A DNA stretch of 37,445 nucleotides from a virus. The stretch lies in IMG/VR virus record IMGVR_UViG_3300025098_000123, positions 1 through 37,445 of that record. The stretch is one strand, 5' to 3'. Shown here one piece after another: positions 8,632 to 13,706 of the stretch (positions are counted from its first letter, which is position 1; the number at the start of each line of letters is the position of its first letter). Position numbers and translations under genes: made by a program. The notes under the pieces are model-generated. The model worked only from the letters and a program-made list of their open reading frames with translations. It had not been told where the DNA came from and searched no databases.

Positions 8632-9104
8632 ATATCAATTACTTCTTCTTTCTCTTCACCATTAGTAAGAGCTTTGAGAACCTCTTCTCTTGACATTACA
8701 AGCTTTGCGGTATTGTCAAGGAGGTTAAGTTCTTTTTTCGAATCAATATCCATCTGCTTAACGTCTTTACGTACTTGAATGTTCTCTTTATTAGCATGTA
8801 TCTTCTGCATTGTCTCAATAGCGCCGTTAGCAGAACGCATTAATTCGGCTAAAGAGGCTACATCTCTGTTCTCAGGTGCAGATGATATATAGTCCTTAAC
8901 ATTATCCACAGCATCTAATGTAGTGTCGATAAGTCTCGCTGTAGTTTTAACAAGATACTCTTCTAGTTCATCTGTTCCAGGTACTTCAGCAGATTGTTTT
9001 GCTTTTGTCTCTGAATTATTTTGCGTACTCAATTGGGTAATGATATCGTCAACTGCATTGTCAACGTCATTATTAGGATCAAAAGATGAATTATAACCTT
9101 CCAC
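8628..9104 (-). CDS. 16: Terminase small subunit (gp16-like)
   Basis: With a GTG start at 9104 the product is 158 residues (T4 gp16: 164). T4 gp16 has a central coiled coil that forms rings recognising DNA for packaging, with a line of the type '[21 protein letters not shown]...REILKLHKDM' and a tail 'NATVFMGSPTELMDEI'. Here YISSAPENRDVASLAELM, ETMQKIHANKENI and a tail NTAKLVMSREEVLKAL align in order. The N-terminus is acidic and unstructured. I chose GTG at 9104 over GTG at 9137 because a late box (9110-9117) ends exactly 5 bases before it. The gene stands alone on the minus strand; no large subunit is seen in the window. Similarity was judged by eye. Confidence 0.55.
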   Translation of the reverse strand: MEGYNSSFDPNNDVDNAVDDIITQLSTQNNSETKAKQSAEVPGTDELEEYLVKTTARLIDTTLDAVDNVKDYISSAPENRDVASLAELMRSANGAIETMQKIHANKENIQVRKDVKQMDIDSKKELNLLDNTAKLVMSREEVLKALTNGEEKEEVIDI

Positions 9105-9109
9105 CCATA

Positions 9110-9117
9110 TATTTAAT
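9110..9117 (-). promoter_or_regulatory. T4-type late promoter box, ATTAAATA (minus strand)
   Basis: Reading on the minus strand, the box is followed by 5 bases and GTG at 9104. It fits the same spacing as plus-strand boxes and decides the start of the small terminase. Confidence 0.5.
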
Positions 9118-9144
9118 CTATATTTAATAAAATCCACAACGTAG

Positions 9145-9172
9145 TTGAATTTTTTTATTAGTAGTATATCAT
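9145..9172 (+). promoter_or_regulatory. Sigma-70-like promoter of the early dUTPase-gp44 module
   Basis: TTGAAT at 9145-9150 and TATCAT at 9167-9172 are separated by 16 bases and match the -35 (4 of 6) and -10 (5 of 6) consensus. Counting -7 at 9172, position +1 falls at 9179, the second ATG of the dUTPase gene. No T4-type late box precedes this gene, consistent with early expression by host polymerase. Confidence 0.45.
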
Positions 9173-9178
9173 ATGTGT

Positions 9179-9601
9179 ATGAAGTTAAAGTTTGAAAAGA
9201 CTCATGTTGATGCGGTGTTGCCGGGGAAAAATCATAGCAATGATACAGGTATGGATGTTACTTCGGTTGAAAGTGTAACTATCCCTGCACGTGGTTCTGC
9301 GGTTGTTGGTGTTGGTCTTAAGTTTGCTTATATTGAGGAGGGATTCTGGGTTAAAGTAGAAGGACGCTCTGGTCTTGGATTTAAGCATGGTATTATACCA
9401 CATCCAGGTATCATCGATGAAGGCTATCGTGGTGATGCTGGCGTTAAGCTCTATAATCTAACTGATAAAAATTATGAAGTAAAAGCTGGAGATCGTATTG
9501 CTCAGTTCGTGGTATATGCTAACTACCCTGTTGAAGTATCAGAGGGTTCTGTTGAAGAATCTGTTCGTGGTGATAAAGGTTTCGGTAGTTCAGGTAAATA
9601 G
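9179..9601 (+). CDS. dut: dUTP diphosphatase (dUTPase)
   Basis: The enzyme hydrolyses dUTP to dUMP and pyrophosphate, keeping uracil out of phage DNA and supplying dUMP for thymidylate. All five trimeric dUTPase motifs are present in 140 residues: motif 1 DTGMDVTS (22-29), motif 2 GRSGLGFKHGI (62-72), motif 3 GIIDEGYRGDAGVKLYN (77-93, with catalytic-region D80 and Y83), motif 4 AGDRIAQFVV (103-112) and motif 5 RGDKGFGSSG (130-139). The length is normal for the homotrimeric family. The start at 9179 gives the usual MK-x-KF opening; an in-frame ATG at 9173 adds only Met-Cys and abuts the putative -10 box. The gene forms a two-gene early module with gp44, three bases downstream. Confidence 0.95.
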   Translation: MKLKFEKTHVDAVLPGKNHSNDTGMDVTSVESVTIPARGSAVVGVGLKFAYIEEGFWVKVEGRSGLGFKHGIIPHPGIIDEGYRGDAGVKLYNLTDKNYEVKAGDRIAQFVVYANYPVEVSEGSVEESVRGDKGFGSSGK

Positions 9602-9604
9602 ATT

Positions 9605-10531
9605 ATGATTGAGTTTGACAAGATTTGGGTTGAGAAGTATAGGCCGGCTAAGTTAGATGATCTTATCCTCGATGATAAGTCTTTAAGAATAGTATCACAA
9701 TTTAAGGGTGAGATTCCTAACTTATTATTTGTAGGTAGTCCTGGTACTGGTAAAACTACTCTTGCCAGGATAATTGTTAATGACATTCTAGGATGTAATT
9801 ATCTTTATATTAATGCTTCAGATGAATCTGGTATTGATACTATCCGGCATAATATTACTAACTTCGCTCAGACTAAGTCATTTGATGGGGGCGTAAAAGT
9901 AGTAGTATTAGATGAAGCTGACGGGCTAACCTCTCAGGCACAGGCTGCGCTACGCAATACTATGGAAACGTATGCTAAGTACTGTCGGTTTATTCTTACT
10001 GCTAACTATAAGCATAAGATTATTCCAGCCCTACAATCCAGATGTCAATCTATCGATTTAAAACCTGAGATTAAACAAGCAGCAAAGCGCTGCTTCAATA
10101 TATTAAAACAAGAAAGCGTAACAGTAAGTGATGAACAGAAAATTAAATTTGGTCAGTTGGTTAAAAGAACATTCCCTGACCTCCGAAAAACTATCAACGA
10201 AATCCAAAAGTCAGTTATTGATGGCGAGCTTTGCATTGATAGCAATGGGAGTGACAGTGAGCTACTTAACAGCGTCTTCGAAGGTATCAAAAAAGACTCG
10301 TTAAAGGTAAGGAAGCATCTTATTGAGAAGGAAGATCGCTTTCAAGGAGACTATGATACATTGCTAGCTAATTTACTAGACCATATTTATAGTCAGCCGA
10401 TAGATGAGTTTAAGAAAAAGCAAATGATTACTATCATTGCTGATCATTTGTATAAGACGGCGTTTGTGGTAGATAAAGAAATTAACTGCTTTGCATGTTT
10501 AGTTGCTTTAGAATTAGCTCTAAAAGCATAA
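9605..10531 (+). CDS. 44: Sliding-clamp loader ATPase subunit (gp44-like)
   Basis: This is the large subunit of the T4-type clamp loader (T4 gp44, 319 residues; here 308), an AAA+ ATPase that loads the gp45 clamp on DNA. In T4 the clamp also activates late transcription. The start WVEKYRPAKLDDLI is the RFC/gp44 signature. Walker A is GSPGTGKT (44-51), Walker B VVVLDEAD (99-106), sensor 1 LTAN (131-134), and the arginine-finger SRC motif lies at 145-147. The C-terminal third is helical, as in the collar domain. Neither gp62 nor gp45 appears in the window. A late box overlaps the stop codon, so late transcription of the next island starts inside the end of this gene. Confidence 0.95.
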   Translation: MIEFDKIWVEKYRPAKLDDLILDDKSLRIVSQFKGEIPNLLFVGSPGTGKTTLARIIVNDILGCNYLYINASDESGIDTIRHNITNFAQTKSFDGGVKVVVLDEADGLTSQAQAALRNTMETYAKYCRFILTANYKHKIIPALQSRCQSIDLKPEIKQAAKRCFNILKQESVTVSDEQKIKFGQLVKRTFPDLRKTINEIQKSVIDGELCIDSNGSDSELLNSVFEGIKKDSLKVRKHLIEKEDRFQGDYDTLLANLLDHIYSQPIDEFKKKQMITIIADHLYKTAFVVDKEINCFACLVALELALKA

Positions 10532-10534
10532 ATA
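10527..10534 (+). promoter_or_regulatory. T4-type late promoter box, CATAAATA
   Basis: The box overlaps the TAA stop of the clamp loader gene and ends 5 bases before the ATG at 10540, separating early from late transcription. Confidence 0.55.
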
Positions 10535-10539
10535 TATGC

Positions 10540-11547
10540 ATGAAGTTTGATGAGCTCTATAAAGAGATAGTAGAAAGTACATCTAAAGCTCCTAAAGGAG
10601 ATTCCTACGATTCACAAAACAATTGGAAGCCAAGTGGTGTAGATTCTGCCTCCGATGGTTCTGGAGGTAGGTACAGACGCACACGTCCTAATAAGCAGGG
10701 TAGATCAAAAGCTACTCATGGAGGCCGTGGTGTTGAAGATGCTGAGACTATGGGTAGTGCTATGCGCGGTCTTGATAAGATATCCGGCGAGCAAGAAGCT
10801 GATAAGTTATATGGTGCAATACATGCAGAGGTGGAGGGTGGTAAGTCAGTAGAAGAAGTCCTTAAGGATATGAACTATCCTGAACAAAACCATAAAGCTA
10901 TGAGCATTTCTTATAAGAACTGGCTTGCTTCGAATAACCCATCAGAAGGTGATGTGTTAGATGATCATTATAATGACCGTGAACTTGAAAGAATGAAGAA
11001 GGGTGAAGATGCTGAAGATAAAGTAGATGCTGCTTACGAAAAAGGTGACATTGATAAAGATGATGTTAGAATGATTAAACGTCTCCGTGATGAAGAAGAT
11101 GCTGAAGGTCAATCACTAGCAGATGATTTTATGGAGTTTGCTTCTCTAGTATCTGCTGCAGAGCAAGGTCAGGAAGTTGATATCGACAAATTGAGAATTG
11201 AGCTTAATGCTCTAGATGAAAGGCTTGAAGCTCTTAAGAGTGAAGAATCCGAAGAGACTTTTAATCAACTATATGATAGGTATATAACAACTAACGAGGA
11301 AGATGCTGAGAGAGTAGACAAGGATCGTATGAAGTGTAACTCACCTCGTAGAACATCTGGTGGCTCTAAGAAGTTTGTTGTTAAGGCTTGTAAAGATGGT
11401 AAAGAGAAGGTTGTTCGTTTTGGTGATCCAAACATGAAGATTAAGAAGAGTAATCCTAAGCGCCGCAAGTCATTCCGCGCACGTCATAAGTGCGATCAGA
11501 AAAAGGATAAGTTTTCTGCTGGTTACTGGAGCTGTAAAAAGTGGTAA
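10540..11547 (+). CDS. Candidate internal head protein with EDAE-separated modules and C-terminal Cys/Lys-rich domain
   Basis: The product is 335 residues. The N-terminus MKFDELYKEIVEST resembles T4 capsid targeting sequences, and IVE-S fits the T4 prohead protease rule (I/L-x-E before A/G/S). EDAE recurs at residues 66-69, 156-159, 186-189 and 254-257, each between distinct regions: a basic Gly/Arg/Ser segment, a helical domain, a short charged helix, a coiled-coil-like segment and a C-terminal basic domain. The last, about 72 residues, has MKCNSPRRT, FVVKACKDGKEKVVRFGDP and AGYWSCKKW with four cysteines. I recall similar short domains from marine T4-like phages but cannot name a function. 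A late box 5 bases before ATG 10540 selects this start over a longer in-frame one at 10495. It is followed by two related small genes. Confidence 0.6.
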   Translation: MKFDELYKEIVESTSKAPKGDSYDSQNNWKPSGVDSASDGSGGRYRRTRPNKQGRSKATHGGRGVEDAETMGSAMRGLDKISGEQEADKLYGAIHAEVEGGKSVEEVLKDMNYPEQNHKAMSISYKNWLASNNPSEGDVLDDHYNDRELERMKKGEDAEDKVDAAYEKGDIDKDDVRMIKRLRDEEDAEGQSLADDFMEFASLVSAAEQGQEVDIDKLRIELNALDERLEALKSEESEETFNQLYDRYITTNEEDAERVDKDRMKCNSPRRTSGGSKKFVVKACKDGKEKVVRFGDPNMKIKKSNPKRRKSFRARHKCDQKKDKFSAGYWSCKKW

Positions 11548-11548
11548 T

Positions 11549-12025
11549 ATGAAAACATTTAAGGAATTTTTCGCTGAAAGTTTATGGGCTAACATTAACG
11601 CTAAGAAGAAGCGTGGTGGTAAGAGTGCTCGTAAAGGTAGTAAAGCATATAAGGCGGCTAAGAAAGCTGGTAATAAGCTTAATAAGACCAAGCATTCAGA
11701 TGAGGAGGATGCGGAAAGCAGTCCAGGACGTGTTAAACGTGCAGGTGCTAGTTGTAAAGGTACCGTAACAGAGCTTCGTAAGAGAGCCAAGAAGTATGGT
11801 GGTGAGAAAGGTAAGATGTATCACTGGTGTGCTAATATGAAGGGTGGTAAGAAGAAGTCTGAAAGTGAAGAGATTCCTGAGGAAGATGCTGAAAAGAAGA
11901 AAAAAGTATCAAAGACGCGCGCTAAATGTCAAGCTAAAGCAAAGCGTAAGTATGACGTATGGCCATCAGCTTATGCATCCGGTTATGTTCAGAAATGTGT
12001 AAACCGTGGTGGAAATATTAAATAA
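11549..12025 (+). CDS. Candidate internal head protein: capsid-targeting N-terminus and three basic modules
   Basis: The product is 158 residues and strongly basic. The first 11 residues, MKTFKEFFAES, closely match the shared N-terminus of T4 internal proteins IPI-IPIII (MKTYQEFIAEA), which targets them into the capsid and is cut after E10 by the prohead protease gp21. Three modules follow: 11-52 (WANINAKKKRGG, Lys/Gly/Ala-rich), 57-111 (with ASCKGTVTELRKRAKK and YHWCANM) and 116-158 (AKCQAKAKRKYDVWPSAYAS, ending near a second Cys). They are separated by EEDAE at 53-56 and 112-115, the same linker as in the gene before. The gene starts one base after that gene's stop. The DNA-bound or ejected role is inferred; the modules themselves are of unknown function. 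Confidence 0.6.
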   Translation: MKTFKEFFAESLWANINAKKKRGGKSARKGSKAYKAAKKAGNKLNKTKHSDEEDAESSPGRVKRAGASCKGTVTELRKRAKKYGGEKGKMYHWCANMKGGKKKSESEEIPEEDAEKKKKVSKTRAKCQAKAKRKYDVWPSAYASGYVQKCVNRGGNIK

Positions 12026-12286
12026 ATGACCTGTAAAGAAGCATTATTGTTGAGTGAAAATCTACGTGATTGGTTTAAAACGCGTACTGATAAACGTACA
12101 GGTAAAAAATTTAAAGGATGGGTTAACTGTAAAACAGGTGGCCCTTGCGGTCGAAAAAAAGCTGGTAAAAAAGGAGCATCCTATCCTGCTTGTCGGCCTA
12201 CTCATGCAGCTTGTAAGAAAATTAAGAATAAGAAGTATAAAAAGCGAGGTCCTGCAAGGAAGAGTTGGAAAAAGAAAGGTAAATAG
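12026..12286 (+). CDS. Small basic Cys-containing protein, candidate internal protein
   Basis: The product is 86 residues with a very high Lys/Arg content. MTCKEALLLSEN could be another short targeting peptide (L-S-E before N), though it fits less well than its two neighbours. The body has WFKTRTDKRTGKKFKGWVNC, TGGPCGRKKAGKKG, YPACRPTHAACKK and a terminal Lys-rich run, giving regularly spaced cysteines. Similar small domains occur in marine phages, but I know no function. It begins directly after the TAA of the preceding gene (TAAATG), so the three genes 10540-12286 form one operon. A competing frame at 12054-12344 has no such composition and is a shadow. Confidence 0.6.
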   Translation: MTCKEALLLSENLRDWFKTRTDKRTGKKFKGWVNCKTGGPCGRKKAGKKGASYPACRPTHAACKKIKNKKYKKRGPARKSWKKKGK

Positions 12287-12328
12287 AACTTTCTCTGCAG
12301 ATATACTTGATTACCGGAAGTTATATTA

Positions 12329-12336
12329 TATAAATA
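12329..12336 (+). promoter_or_regulatory. Perfect T4 late promoter box, TATAAATA
   Basis: This is an exact match to the T4 late consensus. It lies 1 base before the first ATG (12338) and 7 bases before the second (12344). A T4-like start site would leave only two bases before the second ATG. Confidence 0.65.
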
Positions 12337-12337
12337 G

Positions 12338-13078
12338 ATGGTAATGACGAAAAACATCGTATTGACAATGATAGCTGCAGCAGGTATTGCCTCTGCAGGA
12401 AGTGCTTCAGCTGATAGTATCGCAATTCTACCTGATAGTGTTGCGACAGGACTATCTTATGGAGTTGTAGGAACATATAGTACCCAAGATATTTGGCGTG
12501 GCCAGAAACAGGGTGATGACGATTTCCGTCTAGGGGTTACTGCTGAGTTAGGACTCTTCGGAGTACCGACTAATGCAAAACTCGCATGGAGTGAAAACGA
12601 CTTGCAGAATGAGTTTGAATTCAGTCTAGGTACTGCTCGTGACTTCACTCTCCCAGTAGTGGGTGATGTAGTTGGTCATGTAACATTTAACTACTACTCA
12701 GAAGGTACTGATGTAGTTGGTGATGTTGAGTCAGAGCTCGGTGTCGGATTCGGCAAAGATCTTGGATTAGCTAGTGTATCACTTACCCAGTTTATTGCTG
12801 TTGAAGGTGATAATAGCGGATATGGTGAGATTGGAGCTAACTTTGGAGAGGTATATGAAGGTATTTCACTTACCGGTACCCTTGGTTACGTGCTGGATGA
12901 TTTTAAAGCTACTCATGTTGAGTTGACTGCTGATCTTCCTAACTTACCATTTGAAGTTCTTGATACTGCATTTACTCCGTTCTTAAAAGGGGTATATACT
13001 TTTGATGGTCGTGAAGGTATTTGGGCTAATGATGGAGCTGAGTTTATCGGCGGAATTAGTCTCTCACGTTCGTTTTAA
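12338..13078 (+). CDS. Phage-encoded outer-membrane beta-barrel (porin-like, resembles TorF/Gcw_chp family)
   Basis: The product is 246 residues (244 from the ATG at 12344, which I favour as the start because of the promoter position). A clear signal peptide, MTKNIVLTMIAAAGIASAG followed by SASA-D, has n, h and c regions with a type I cleavage site. The mature protein alternates strands and short turns, with STQDIWRGQKQGDDDFRLGV near its start, recalling the 'YxxRG-S' strand of TorF-like putative porins, and many aromatic-flanked strands. It ends ISLSRSF with a terminal Phe, the usual beta-barrel assembly signal. It has a perfect late box, so it is probably made late in infection. Changing host permeability, masking a receptor, or helping lysis are possible roles; none is shown here. 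Confidence 0.75.
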   Translation: MVMTKNIVLTMIAAAGIASAGSASADSIAILPDSVATGLSYGVVGTYSTQDIWRGQKQGDDDFRLGVTAELGLFGVPTNAKLAWSENDLQNEFEFSLGTARDFTLPVVGDVVGHVTFNYYSEGTDVVGDVESELGVGFGKDLGLASVSLTQFIAVEGDNSGYGEIGANFGEVYEGISLTGTLGYVLDDFKATHVELTADLPNLPFEVLDTAFTPFLKGVYTFDGREGIWANDGAEFIGGISLSRSF

Positions 13079-13093
13079 GTAAAATAATAATAC

Positions 13094-13101
13094 TATAAAT
13101 A
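13094..13101 (+). promoter_or_regulatory. Perfect TATAAATA box without a start codon
   Basis: Unlike the other boxes it is not followed by ATG or GTG. The expected start site, about 13107, falls at the foot of a perfect hairpin. It may make a short structured RNA or serve as a second promoter for the gene at 13168. Confidence 0.4.
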
Positions 13102-13108
13102 ACAGGAG

Positions 13109-13128
13109 CCCTGAGAAATTTCTCAGGG
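13109..13128 (+). terminator. Perfect 20-base palindrome, possible terminator of the outer-membrane protein gene
   Basis: CCCTGAGAAATTTCTCAGGG is fully self-complementary, forming a stem of 8 or more pairs, followed by TTTCCTATTGTTTTC. The T-run is short and interrupted, so it could be a weak terminator or a 5' stabilising hairpin. Confidence 0.45.
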
Positions 13129-13154
13129 TTTCCTATTGTTTTCTATGCAATTAG

Positions 13155-13162
13155 ACTAAATA
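13155..13162 (+). promoter_or_regulatory. T4-type late promoter box, ACTAAATA
   Basis: The box ends 5 bases before the ATG at 13168, supporting this as a genuine gene start. Confidence 0.55.
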
Positions 13163-13167
13163 ATAAT

Positions 13168-13641
13168 ATGGCACAACATAATAATTTTAAACAAGATGTC
13201 GATATGCTAGCAGAAGCATACGGATCTATGCACCAATCAAAAGAGGTAGTTGTTGAATCAACTGACGCTCCTAATCCAGTTGAGGATAACGGTGAAGCTG
13301 CCTTTAAAGGTGGTAACATCGAACACGATTGAGCATCTCATATTGAAGCACCTCAGTTTGAGGGCGTTAAGAAAATCCTTCACCACAATCTTACTGAAGG
13401 TGGTCTTATTGAGGAGTATTACATTGAGCATAATGGTAAATTAGCCGCTGTATTAGCAGAAGATGTTAATATTGTAATGTATGAAAGTCATGGCGATGAA
13501 GAAGAAAAGCATGATGAAGAGGAAGATGATGATAAGGATAAAAAGGATGAGGAAGAAGAAGATGAAGAAACTATCTTCGGTGGGGCTAGCCCAGCTCATG
13601 GTGTAAAGCCAAGGCTTCAAGGAGTGCCTTTACTTAAATAA
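13168..13641 (+). CDS. Acidic late protein interrupted by an in-frame TGA
   Basis: From ATG 13168 the frame encodes 54 residues, meets TGA at 13330-13332, and then continues openly for 102 more codons to TAA at 13639-13641. The reading frame after the TGA looks coding: it contains FEGVKKILHHNLTEGGL, EEYYIEHNGKLAAVLAEDV and a very acidic Glu/Asp/Lys stretch. The start MAQHNNFKQDVDMLAEAYGS contains LAE-A, a match to the T4 prohead protease rule, so it may be another internal protein. A single TGG to TGA change would explain the break. It may be a recent nonsense mutation, a sequencing error or readthrough. A short hairpin (13351-13363, CCTCA-GTT-TGAGG) lies just after the TGA. Function unknown. 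Confidence 0.55.
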
Positions 13642-13661
13642 ATTATATAAAATTACAACAT

Positions 13662-13690
13662 AAAAAAAGCCGGGCTTTGCCCGGCTTTTT
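13662..13690. terminator. Strong bidirectional rho-independent terminator
   Basis: GCCGGGC-TTT-GCCCGGC (13669-13685) is flanked by seven A on the left and five T on the right, giving a terminator on both strands. It separates the convergent genes 13168-13641 (+) and 13707-16040 (-). Confidence 0.9.
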
Positions 13691-13706
13691 GTTGTTATGT
13701 TAATCT

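Noticed and set aside
13330-13363. Selenocysteine insertion at the in-frame TGA
   Set aside because: The hairpin after the TGA is short (5 pairs) and does not match known bacterial insertion elements in position or loop, and no selenoprotein context is seen.
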